DNA of 64,000 bases, from positions 820,001-884,000 of the forward strand of contig NZ_CP063397.1 of assembly GCF_021729845.1 (NCBI RefSeq), in the 5' to 3' direction. The number at the start of each line of letters is the position of its first letter. The stretch's first letter is position 1. This document shows positions 37,490 through 45,213 of the stretch, one piece after another. Below the pieces are notes generated by a model that worked only from the letters and a program-made list of their open reading frames with translations, ran no database searches and was not told the DNA's origin. The DNA comes from Rhizobium sp. SL42 (lineage in GTDB: Bacteria; Pseudomonadota; Alphaproteobacteria; Rhizobiales; Rhizobiaceae). A program made the position numbers and the translations under genes.

Positions 37490-37981
37490 CTATCCGGAAG
37501 AGAGCCGCTTGATGGCGTGTCCGAAGGACCGCTTGGATTTGCCGTCTTCACCGTTGCAGGTGTAGCGGCCCTGGGCATCGCTATAGGCGTAGCGGATCTT
37601 TGCGCCGTTGCACTCGACCAGCAGGACACGGTGGCTGGCCTCGACCTCGTTCAGCACCTCGAGTTCCTGTCCCCAGAGCCAACCGGCATAGGATGTACCC
37701 GAGTTCGACCGCAGGACAATTTCGAAGAAATGCCCGCCGCCGGCCTCGCGCATCTGGAAGATCAGGTCGAGATTATCCTCGTCGCCCTCATCGAAGGCGC
37801 CGGCCGACAATCGCAGGGCGAAAACCCTCGCATCCGCCAGGGCCCCCATCGGATAGAACGGCTTTCCATCGAACCACATGAATTCCGTCACCGCGTAACC
37901 AACGTCGTCGGCGCGCTGATAAGGTTCGGTATGCAATGTAAATGTCATATAAGTACGATTAAATATTAAATTGCCTGTCAT
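37490..37981 (-). CDS. Unrecognised protein divergent from the YcaO operon
   Basis: A 163-residue protein with no signal peptide and no membrane helix. It is rich in aromatic and acidic residues (VTEFMWFDGKPFYPMG, GGGHFFEIVLRSNSG, YAGWLWGQELEVL) and looks like a beta-rich domain. It has two cysteines near the C-terminus. Candidate starts are the ATG at 37981 (behind AAGAGG, rather close) and one at 37948. It is transcribed away from the regulator of the YcaO operon across a 162-base AT-richer gap, so the two may share control. I do not recognise a family. Confidence 0.55.
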   Translation of the reverse strand: MTGNLIFNRTYMTFTLHTEPYQRADDVGYAVTEFMWFDGKPFYPMGALADARVFALRLSAGAFDEGDEDNLDLIFQMREAGGGHFFEIVLRSNSGTSYAGWLWGQELEVLNEVEASHRVLLVECNGAKIRYAYSDAQGRYTCNGEDGKSKRSFGHAIKRLSSG

Positions 37982-38143
37982 TTCCTCTTTTACCGAACTG
38001 CTCCGCTGTTCCGGCTCCTTTGCTCTCCTTCTTGACAGCAACGCTATTGCAGATGGCGTCACATCAACGTCAAAGGGAAAGCGAAAGCACTTTCAATTTC
38101 CCATTGGTCATTGTTAGATACGCAAATCATTGTGGGGTGACAC

Positions 38144-40063
38144 GTGTTTGGGGACACAGAACACATAGCGATCCGGCTTTTCGGCGTGCCACGGTTCGAG
38201 GTGGGCAAACAGGCGTTTTTCCCGGCCAAGGGTTTTGTTCTGATCGCCGCGATCCTGCTCTCTCCGGGACAGATTCTGACGCGCCAGGCCGCGGCCGCTC
38301 TGCTCTGGGAGGATGTCGAGCAGAAGCGCGCAATGGGCAATCTGCGCCAGCTGCTGTCCAGGCTGCAGTCGTTTGCCTCCGAAGAAGATCCCCTGATCGT
38401 CATGTCCGCCACCAGTTTGACCGCAGGTCCGATGGCCACTCGCTGCGATCTGGCTCTCTTCCTGTCCGCGGTTCAGTCCGACGACATTGCTGTCCGCACC
38501 CGGGGCCTGCTCGCGGTCGAGGGCGAATTGCTGCACGGCGCAGACACCGGCCAGGAACAGTTTCATCTGTGGCTGCTGAGCGAGCGCAACCGGATGAAGG
38601 ATCTGTTCTTCGGTTCGCTCGGCCAGTTGCTGGAGGATACGACGCGCTTCGGTGGCCGGACGGCGGCGCAGATCCCGGCGCTTGCCGATTGCGCCTTGCG
38701 GCTTGAGGAAGATCGGGAAGAAACCTACCGGATGGTGATTGCCGCCTACGCAAGGGCCGGTGATCTCGCCGCCGGCGAGCGGATCTATGACAGGCTTGTT
38801 CGCCAGCTGCGCATCGAGGGCAGGGGACCGGAACCGGCAACGCTGGCGCTGCGCCGGCGCGTCCAGGGTTATGCCGGAAGCCATGGCGAAAAGGACAGTC
38901 CCGCGCCGATCCGTGCGACGGGCAAGCGGCCGCGCGTCGCCTTCATCCGGCCCGCGAGGATCGATGGCGCCTCGGCCGGCTCGATCGTCCAGGCCTTTGT
39001 CGAGGACATCGCCAACAGTCTGGTACGGTTTCGCACCTTTGCCGTTCTGTCGCCCCACAGCAGCTTTGCCGCCGGCAGCCGGTCGGATGACAGCTACGGC
39101 GCCCTGCGCGCGGACTACCGCGTCGAGGCCACGGTCTTCGACCAGATGCGCGTGTCTTTCGCCCTGATCGAGGAGGAAACCGGCGAGATCAAATGGGCGC
39201 TGGAAGTGGTGCTCAACGACAGGCAACTCCATGCCGCCTTCCGGCTCTTGTCGAAGCAGGTTGCCGCTGCCCTTGCCGAACAGATCGAACGCCTTCAGAT
39301 GGAGCCGACGCGGCTGCATGACGCCGGCGCCTATCACCACCTTTTGTCCGGGCAGCAGATGCTCAGCGGCAAATGCGATCTGCCGCTCCTTCGCCGTTCC
39401 CGCGCCGAATTCCGTAAAGCCGCCGATCTCGACCCGGGCATGTCGGTTGCCCGTGCCCGCATTGCCCAGACCCTGCAGCTCGAATGGCTGATGCTGGGCG
39501 GCAACGATCCGCATCTGTTGCACCGCGCCAAGGCCGAGGCCGAAGCCTCGGTCGAGAGCGATCCGGCCCTCGGCGTCGGCCATTGGATGTCTGCCGTGGT
39601 TGCGCTTTACCAGCGCGATTTCGAGACATCGGCGCAAAAGTTCTTCGAAGCGGAAGCGCTGGCGCCCAATTCTGCCGATCTGCTTCTGCAGCATGCCGAT
39701 GCGCTGGCGCATTTCGGCGAGCTTGGCCTTGCCTGGGAGCGCTTCCAGCAGGCGATCGATCTCAATCCCTTTGCGCCGGACATCTATTGGTGGGCCGGGG
39801 CAAGCATCGCGCTCAAGCGCGAGGAATATCAGACGGCCCTGCAGCTGTGTGGAAACATGGAAGACGACGAGCCCGCGCTGCGGGTGCTGACGGCAAGCCA
39901 CGCCTTGAGCGGAAATCTGCTCGCGGCACGAGAGACCGCGCGTCGTCTTCAGGAAAATTATCCGGGCATGACCGCCCGGGAAATCAGTGGTTTGTCGCCG
40001 GATCGCAACCCGGCGGCGAATGAGAAGCTTTTTCAGGCATTTCGATTGGCTGGTATCAAATAA
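38144..40063 (+). CDS. SARP-type regulator with TolB-like and TPR domains
   Basis: A 639-residue cytoplasmic protein likely to control the operon it heads. Residues 1-95 look like the winged-helix of SARP/BTAD activators (FGVPRFEVG, LLSPGQILTRQAAAALLW, NLRQLLSRLQ). Residues about 100-240 are the helical BTAD-type domain (YRMVIAAYARAGDLAAGERIYD broken across helices). Residues about 260-385 match the TolB-like N-domain seen in CadC and cyclase-type regulators (EDIANSLVRFRTFAVLSPHS, EEETGEIKWALEVV). From about 405 on there are TPR helices (EFRKAADLDPGMSVARARIA). The GTG at 38144 follows GGGGTGA. Only 12 bases separate it from the next gene. Confidence 0.75.
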   Translation: MFGDTEHIAIRLFGVPRFEVGKQAFFPAKGFVLIAAILLSPGQILTRQAAAALLWEDVEQKRAMGNLRQLLSRLQSFASEEDPLIVMSATSLTAGPMATRCDLALFLSAVQSDDIAVRTRGLLAVEGELLHGADTGQEQFHLWLLSERNRMKDLFFGSLGQLLEDTTRFGGRTAAQIPALADCALRLEEDREETYRMVIAAYARAGDLAAGERIYDRLVRQLRIEGRGPEPATLALRRRVQGYAGSHGEKDSPAPIRATGKRPRVAFIRPARIDGASAGSIVQAFVEDIANSLVRFRTFAVLSPHSSFAAGSRSDDSYGALRADYRVEATVFDQMRVSFALIEEETGEIKWALEVVLNDRQLHAAFRLLSKQVAAALAEQIERLQMEPTRLHDAGAYHHLLSGQQMLSGKCDLPLLRRSRAEFRKAADLDPGMSVARARIAQTLQLEWLMLGGNDPHLLHRAKAEAEASVESDPALGVGHWMSAVVALYQRDFETSAQKFFEAEALAPNSADLLLQHADALAHFGELGLAWERFQQAIDLNPFAPDIYWWAGASIALKREEYQTALQLCGNMEDDEPALRVLTASHALSGNLLAARETARRLQENYPGMTAREISGLSPDRNPAANEKLFQAFRLAGIK

Positions 40064-40075
40064 GGGATAAAGACT

Positions 40076-40507
40076 ATGGCAGGTTCTCAGTTTTACGTGA
40101 TTGGAAAGAAGGGCTTCGGCGTGCTGTTCCTGCGGACGGCACCCTTGCGGGTTGCCTCGGTGGCGCATGACGTCATCGTCGCCTACGAGAAAAGCCATCC
40201 CGGCGTGGACGGCTATGCGCGCATAGCCGCTGCGGCGAAAGGCATGATGGCCGGCCAGGACGGCCAGTCGGATACGGCGCTCGACCAGATCCAGATCCAG
40301 GGCATCGAGGCCCTGATCGCCGGCGGCGCGTCGGTCTCCGAAGCCGACTTCGCCCTTGTCGGCGAGGTGGTCGATGCCAGCTGGGATTTCAACCGCGTCA
40401 TCCAGATGCCGATCGAAAGCCCGCTGCACGCGGTCGGCCCCAGCGGGTCGGTTACCGGCACGCTGTTCGAGGCAATCCTGTCGGACAAGCCGAACTCGGC
40501 TCCCTGA
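40076..40507 (+). CDS. Unrecognised 143-residue protein of the YcaO operon
   Basis: A soluble protein with no signal peptide or cysteine, between the regulator and YcaO genes and behind a good AAGGGA site. The N-terminal third (MAGSQFYVIGKKGFGVLFLR, then TAPLRVASVAHDVIVAY) is hydrophobic/basic. The middle is Ala- and Gly-rich with helices. The C-terminus is more acidic and ends SDKPNSAP. It has five arginines, including two in FLRTAPLR. In this position it could be the substrate or a recognition partner of the modifying enzymes, but it does not resemble a known leader peptide family. Function is unassigned. Confidence 0.6.
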   Translation: MAGSQFYVIGKKGFGVLFLRTAPLRVASVAHDVIVAYEKSHPGVDGYARIAAAAKGMMAGQDGQSDTALDQIQIQGIEALIAGGASVSEADFALVGEVVDASWDFNRVIQMPIESPLHAVGPSGSVTGTLFEAILSDKPNSAP

Positions 40508-40530
40508 ACGATCGCTGAGGCACGTCGCCG

Positions 40531-41724
40531 ATGCACGCACCGTTCGCAGACCGCAGCCGGCAGGATGATGCCGGCTGTACGGCACTCGATTCCGTTGCCT
40601 TGCGGCGCTTCGGCATCACCCGGCTGGGTGATATCACAGATCTCGACATCATTGGCGTGCCGGTCTGGTTTGCCGCACGGCCGAATTCGCGCGGTCTTGC
40701 CGTATCGCAGGGAAAAGGCCTGAACCGCGAGCAGGCGCGGATCTCGGCCGTCATGGAGGCCATCGAAGGCGCTGTCGCCGAGGAAACGCAAAGGCATGTC
40801 CGCCAGTACGGATCGGTGCGCTCTCTGGCGAGCCGCGGCCTTTCGGTCGTGCCGCTCGATGACCTGGCCCGGGTTGACTGGCAAATGCTCGATCCTGATC
40901 GTGAGCGAGCCTGGGTGGAGGGCTATTCCGTCCGCAATCAGAGCCCGGTGTTTGCCCCTTACGAACTGGTCGGCATGGACTACCGGATGGATTTCCCCTG
41001 GGATCGCCAGGCCTTCCACATGAGTTCGCAAGGCCTGGCTGCGGGTTTCGATTTTGATCGGACGGTCCTGCATGGCCTTCTGGAGCTGATAGAAAACGAT
41101 GCCTGCTTCCTCGTTGATGCCCTTGCCACACGGTCGCTCGGCCTTCGTCCGGTGGCGTTTCCATCCGGCCTGTGTCCCGCCCTCGACCAGTTGGTCGACA
41201 GGGTCGAGGCGGCAGGTCTTTCGGCGCGGTTTTTCGATCTCACCAGTTCGAACGGCGTACCGGTGATCATGGCCAGCCTGCCGCGTTCCGTTGCCGGGCA
41301 GGAGGGGCCGGGCACGCGCGTTGTTGCCGGTGTTGCCTGCCGCCTTGATCGCTGCGAGGCGGCCGCCGCCGCCCTGCTGGAAGCTGTCCAGTCCCGCCTG
41401 ACGGATATCAGCGGCGCGCGCGATGACCTCACCCCGCAGCGGTATACCGGAGATCGGAGCGTGCCCGGTCAACGCCCGGCGACCGGCCTTTCGAGCAGAG
41501 ACCTGCAGCCGCTGGACCTCTCTGGCCACGATCAGGCCGGTGCCGTCTGGCAAAGGCTCGCCGTTCATCTGTTTGATAACGGCGTCGAGGATATCTACGT
41601 CTTCCCGCTCGACACTGGCGAGCCTGAGGTCCGGGTCGTCCGGGTGCTGGCCAGGGGTCTTTCCGCTGCGGGCGCCGGCGTGAACCGGCTTTCCGCCGGT
41701 GCGCTCGATGGATTTCTCGTATGA
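40531..41724 (+). CDS. YcaO-domain protein (ATP-dependent amide-backbone modification)
   Basis: YcaO enzymes activate a peptide amide with ATP to form azolines, thioamides or amidines. The 397-residue protein has the three ATP/Mg motifs: E76/E79 in ISAVMEAIEGAVAE, E185-E188-D190 in LLELIENDACF, and E284/R289/R297 in ALLEAVQSRLTDISGARDD. It has no fused E1-like or dehydrogenase domain. The C-terminus ends GALDGFLV, lacking the proline-rich tail of azoline-forming YcaOs, which fits the stand-alone class that works with TfuA. It overlaps tfuA by ATGA. The specific reaction is inferred, not shown. Confidence 0.88.
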   Translation: MHAPFADRSRQDDAGCTALDSVALRRFGITRLGDITDLDIIGVPVWFAARPNSRGLAVSQGKGLNREQARISAVMEAIEGAVAEETQRHVRQYGSVRSLASRGLSVVPLDDLARVDWQMLDPDRERAWVEGYSVRNQSPVFAPYELVGMDYRMDFPWDRQAFHMSSQGLAAGFDFDRTVLHGLLELIENDACFLVDALATRSLGLRPVAFPSGLCPALDQLVDRVEAAGLSARFFDLTSSNGVPVIMASLPRSVAGQEGPGTRVVAGVACRLDRCEAAAAALLEAVQSRLTDISGARDDLTPQRYTGDRSVPGQRPATGLSSRDLQPLDLSGHDQAGAVWQRLAVHLFDNGVEDIYVFPLDTGEPEVRVVRVLARGLSAAGAGVNRLSAGALDGFLV

Positions 41725-42449
41725 CGGGGCAAGCGAAACCGGCCGTCGTTTTCGCGGGCCCCTCGATCCATGGGGTGGACCGCGCGCCGTTTTCCGCCGT
41801 GACGTTCAAGCCGCCTGCGGCAGCCGGCGATGTGCTGGCCGCCGCCATGTCCGGTGCTCGCGTCATCGGCCTCATTGATGGCCTATACGGCGATTGTGCC
41901 GCCGTCTGGCACAAGGAGCTTCTTTATGCCCTGTCGCTTGGCATAACCGTGATCGGGGCCGCAAGCATGGGCGCCTTGCGAGCGGTGGAATGCGAAGCGT
42001 TCGGCATGCTCGGCCTCGGGCAGGTCTTCCAGCAATACCGCATCGGCCATCGCGTGTCCGATGCCGATGTCGCCTTGAGCCATGGTCCGGCCGAGCTGGA
42101 TTTCTGTCCCCTGACGGTTTCGCTGGTTGATGCCGAAGCGACCATCGACGGCCTGCGTGACAGGCTCGATCGGACGCAGTGCGACCGTTTGATCGATGCA
42201 GCCCGGTCGGTGCATTTTTCCAGGCGGACCTGGAAGGCGGTCGCTGCCCATGCAGGTTGTGATGCGGAACTCGCCGCCATCTGCGCCGGCAATCTCGTCT
42301 CGGTGAAGAAGGCCGATGCGCTGCTGCTTCTGCAGATGGTGCAGGACGGTGGCATGCCCTGTGCTGCTCCTCCCGAATGGATGTTTCAGGATACGGTTTT
42401 CTTCCGCAAACTGCTCGCCCGCCAGAAACCGGAAGATGGTGCCGCATGA
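41721..42449 (+). CDS. TfuA-family protein
   Basis: TfuA proteins partner YcaO enzymes; in characterised cases the pair installs thioamides, and the family was first seen in trifolitoxin production by Rhizobium. The 242-residue protein has VVFAGPSIHG at the start and the family hallmark IGAASMGALRAVE (residues 78-90), followed by a helical half. Start and stop both form ATGA overlaps with neighbours, giving tight coupling. No separate sulphur-donor gene is nearby. If the product is a thioamide, sulphur would have to come from elsewhere in the cell. Confidence 0.88.
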   Translation: MTGQAKPAVVFAGPSIHGVDRAPFSAVTFKPPAAAGDVLAAAMSGARVIGLIDGLYGDCAAVWHKELLYALSLGITVIGAASMGALRAVECEAFGMLGLGQVFQQYRIGHRVSDADVALSHGPAELDFCPLTVSLVDAEATIDGLRDRLDRTQCDRLIDAARSVHFSRRTWKAVAAHAGCDAELAAICAGNLVSVKKADALLLLQMVQDGGMPCAAPPEWMFQDTVFFRKLLARQKPEDGAA

Positions 42450-43588
42450 CGGTCGCGCCCCCGGTGCCGGCACTTGTTGCCGATTGCGGCGGCCTGCTCG
42501 GCCAGGTCGCGCTGGCGGTCCCGACAGCCTTTTTCGAGTCCGCCGAAGTCTTCGGCGGATGCCGCCCGCTTGTCCCGATCGGAAACCTGATCAAGGCGCT
42601 TCCGGCAGCAGTCGAGGTTTTCCTGTTGGTCGACGATAGGGCTGTGACCGTGGCGCGCCGATGGATCACGACCCTCGGTCCGGCCTGCTTGCTGCGGATC
42701 GTCGTGCTCGACCACAGTCTCGGCACTGTGCCCGGTCCGTGGATCCAGGATATGTTTCATGTTCGCACCGTGCCCGCCCGGCATTCAGCTTCCCGTCATG
42801 CCGGCGACACGCAGTTCGTCCTTGTGCCGGGAAATTCGGTGGGCCGCTGTCTGGCGGATTTCCTTGCCGTTGCCGTGGCTGGACTGTCCCTGGATTTGCC
42901 CGGCGGAAACCAGCTCGTCGGCCGGAATTTCCGCCTGATCGGCCATGCCGACCTGCAGCGATCTGCTCCGGTGGATACCGCAATAGCCAATCCGCTGCAC
43001 ACGCTCGACCCGCGGCCCGTCTCGGTCTTCGCCTATCGCCTGCACAACGGCAACGCTTCAGCCGAGGCCGCCTTCAGCCGGTTGCATCAATACGGCTTTC
43101 ATGTCGATCAGTTCGTCTCCCTGACCGGACTGCACAGGGAAGGGCGTCCGCTGCTGCTGGTCGGTGAACCGCATCCTGCCGAGGCATCCGGCAGCATTCT
43201 CGTCGACAATGCGCGTATGCTGCTGGATGCCTCCGTTGCCCTTTTGATCGAACAGGGCTTCGCCGTCATCCGCAATCCGGTGCCGTTCGTCGTCGCGCCG
43301 GACAGCGGCAAGCGCCTGCCGCGCCTCTACAACAACGTCATCGTTGAAAACGCCGTTCGAGAAGGCCGGTCGAAGCCGATGGTCTGGCTGCCGCAGTTTG
43401 CTGATGTCGAGCCCTTGGCCGGCGATGACGCGCGCAACCGCACGCTCTGGGAAGAGCTGGGCTTCGACGTCATTCCCGTGCCGGGCTGGAGCCATCTTGC
43501 CAGCCGAAACGGTGCCCTTCGCTGCGCTTCGAAGGTGCTTAAGCGCGTCATGGATCGAGATCCATACAAGCTTAATTTTCACCGATAG
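42446..43588 (+). CDS. Peptidylarginine-deiminase-like (guanidino-modifying fold) protein
   Basis: A 380-residue protein in which I recognise the pentein/guanidino-modifying fold of peptidylarginine deiminases and agmatine deiminases. The expected catalytic residues appear in order: D102 in PWIQDMFHV, H219 and D221 in FHVDQFVSL, and C360 in GALRCASKVL. The intervening GGNQLVGRNFRLIG, REGRPLLLVGEP and RLYNNVIV segments follow the PAD pattern. A second His-x-Asp, H167/D169 in IGHAD, is also present. It would hydrolyse or transfer from the guanidine of arginine, giving citrulline in a deiminase. It is coupled to tfuA by ATGA. Fold is inferred by eye; substrate is unknown. Confidence 0.68.
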   Translation: MTVAPPVPALVADCGGLLGQVALAVPTAFFESAEVFGGCRPLVPIGNLIKALPAAVEVFLLVDDRAVTVARRWITTLGPACLLRIVVLDHSLGTVPGPWIQDMFHVRTVPARHSASRHAGDTQFVLVPGNSVGRCLADFLAVAVAGLSLDLPGGNQLVGRNFRLIGHADLQRSAPVDTAIANPLHTLDPRPVSVFAYRLHNGNASAEAAFSRLHQYGFHVDQFVSLTGLHREGRPLLLVGEPHPAEASGSILVDNARMLLDASVALLIEQGFAVIRNPVPFVVAPDSGKRLPRLYNNVIVENAVREGRSKPMVWLPQFADVEPLAGDDARNRTLWEELGFDVIPVPGWSHLASRNGALRCASKVLKRVMDRDPYKLNFHR

Positions 43589-43698
43589 AAATAAATTAGC
43601 ATTGGCTTCTTCATCGACAGATTGTGCTTTCTTCAAAGGCCGGAGGCCTATATGATATTGCCGATGATGTTCGAGTAAGCCGACTCTGGGGAAAATAG

Positions 43699-44124
43699 AT
43701 GTCCATCAAAAGTGCCAATCCAATCGACATTCAAGTCGGCTTGCAAATCAAACTTCGCCGTAAGACCGTTGGCGTCAGCCAGTCTCTTTTGGCCGACAAG
43801 CTGGGGATCACCTTCCAGCAGGTGCAGAAATACGAAAAGGGCGTCAACCGTGTGGGTGCGTCCCGATTGCAGGCGATTGCCGGCGTTCTCGGCGTGTCGG
43901 TGGAGCATTTTTTCAATTCTGTCGACAGTTCCGAATCCGTGTTGAAATCGCGGCCCAGCGACGAAGCCCAGGCCCTTCAGTCCTTCATGGCCTCAAGCGA
44001 CGGTTTTGCCCTGAACCGTGCCTTCTTCAAGATCAAGGACGAAACGGTGCGCCGCCGCGTGGTGGCTCTGGTAAAGGCCTTGGCCGACGGGTCCGAAATC
44101 ACCGATCCGGCGCTTCGCGATTGA
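43699..44124 (+). CDS. XRE-family helix-turn-helix regulator (PraR/SinR-like)
   Basis: A 141-residue DNA-binding protein. The N-terminal XRE domain (about residues 9-65) has GLQIKLRRKTVGVSQSLLAD, LGITFQQVQKYEKGVNRVGA and LQAIAGVLGVSVEHFF, very close to the rhizobial PraR-type regulators, which control attachment and quorum-linked genes. The C-terminal part is a short helical tail (VRRRVVALVKALADG). It lies 110 bases after the modifying operon. A small inverted repeat, AGGCC-GGA-GGCCT near 43636, lies in the gap and could be an autoregulatory site. Confidence 0.82.
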   Translation: MSIKSANPIDIQVGLQIKLRRKTVGVSQSLLADKLGITFQQVQKYEKGVNRVGASRLQAIAGVLGVSVEHFFNSVDSSESVLKSRPSDEAQALQSFMASSDGFALNRAFFKIKDETVRRRVVALVKALADGSEITDPALRD

Positions 44125-44241
44125 GACAAGCGCCCCCTTTTGTGTGCCTGAACAGCGCGTGACGATGACGTGACGCTCTCTGTGGTTTCTTTCTAACTGG
44201 GCAGCGACGCTGCGTTTCGGGGAAGTAACTTGGGGGCGGAC

Positions 44242-44484
44242 ATGCAAAGATCTATGGTCACACAACAGGATGTTGCACCAGAGGACGAAATGGCGGAAAT
44301 CCTGGCCATCAGCCGGATGCTTTCGTTCGCCTGCCAGCGCGCGCGGTCGATGGATCTCGGCGTTTCGACATATTTCCTTGAAATGGCGCTGATGTCGCTG
44401 ATGCAGGATATGTTGAACACCGGCATGGAAGGCGCGGCCAAGGAGCCGTTCAGCCTTCCCAACACCGGCGCTGGATTTCACTGA
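44242..44484 (+). CDS. Small helical protein, unknown
   Basis: An 80-residue protein, MQRSMVTQQDVAPEDEMAEI..., with a helical core (AEILAISRMLSFACQRARSM, then FLEMALMSLMQDMLNTG) and a short flexible tail. The ATG at 44242 is behind GGGGGCGG; a TTG at 44230 is an alternative start. Similar short Met/Leu-rich proteins occur near regulators in rhizobia, as far as I recall, with no known role. It lies 117 bases after the XRE gene. Confidence 0.5.
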   Translation: MQRSMVTQQDVAPEDEMAEILAISRMLSFACQRARSMDLGVSTYFLEMALMSLMQDMLNTGMEGAAKEPFSLPNTGAGFH

Positions 44485-45213
44485 CAGCCAGCCGAAGATT
44501 GCCGACAAGCGTCGGCGAATGACATCCCCATCGGCTTCAACCTCCAGTGCTGCCGACGGGGACAGTCAGGCAAGCGGTGATGCATCAATGCACCGCCACT
44601 TGCACTGAAAATGGAATGCAGCGGCAGGCAGCGGATTGCGCCGCCTTTGCCGATCAGGAAGCCCGACGCCAAATCTGCCGGCCCTGATGATCCGAACGAG
44701 CCTGATCGACGTGCAATTGCACGTGTCGGTCCATCCGCTCCGCGTCTCACGCCAATTTAAGTCTTTCGCGCGGCCGCTCCGGCTAGGCAGGATCCCTGCA
44801 GATGCCGTGCCGTCAGGGCTGCGGTTAAGCCAGAGTCGGTTGGCCCGGTTCGCCGCGACGTTCTTCGCTCCGGGAAGCCCTCAATCCACACCGCCGTCGC
44901 CCCCGAGACCTTCGCAACATGGGTGGCTGCAGCTTCTGTGCAACCCGCCTTTTGTGATCGGACAACCTCGCCCGTCAGACCGTTACTGGCGCCCGTCCGC
45001 CTTCAGCCCGAACGCAAGCCAGCTTCGGGCAAGCCCATGCCCTCATAGATTGTTCCATGTGGTGGGCTGAAGTCTTTCCATGCCTGCCGTTGCGCGCCCG
45101 GTGAAAGCCGGCGCCCGGTTTGCGTGATGCCGTGCGGACAACGGGAGAGCTGTTTCTTCTCTCGTGTCGGCGTCGGTGGATTTCAGTTTGGATAGAATCA
45201 AAGGGATTTGTTT
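44485..45213 (+). other. Long non-coding leader before the giant repeat gene
   Basis: A 729-base stretch with no gene I can support. A 144-codon frame at 44636-45070 is open, but its product is Arg/Pro/Ser-rich and looks like chance in GC-rich DNA. The last bases carry AAAGGGA seven bases before the ATG of the giant gene. Presumably the region holds that gene's promoter and a long untranslated leader; I cannot pick out the promoter. Confidence 0.5.

Noticed and set aside
38114..40585. 823-codon minus-strand open frame opposite the SARP gene
   Set aside because: It is antisense to clearly conserved plus-strand genes, and its product is an Arg/Gly/Gln-rich mixture. Long antisense frames are expected at this GC content.
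42446..43588. Glycosyltransferase (family 61-like) as identity of the last operon gene
   Set aside because: The length and C-terminal pattern first suggested it, but the ordered WxxD, HxD and Cys motifs fit the deiminase fold much better.
44636..45070. 144-codon open frame between the small helical protein and the giant gene
   Set aside because: The product is Arg/Pro/Ser-rich with no domain, no good ribosome site and composition typical of chance frames in GC-rich DNA.
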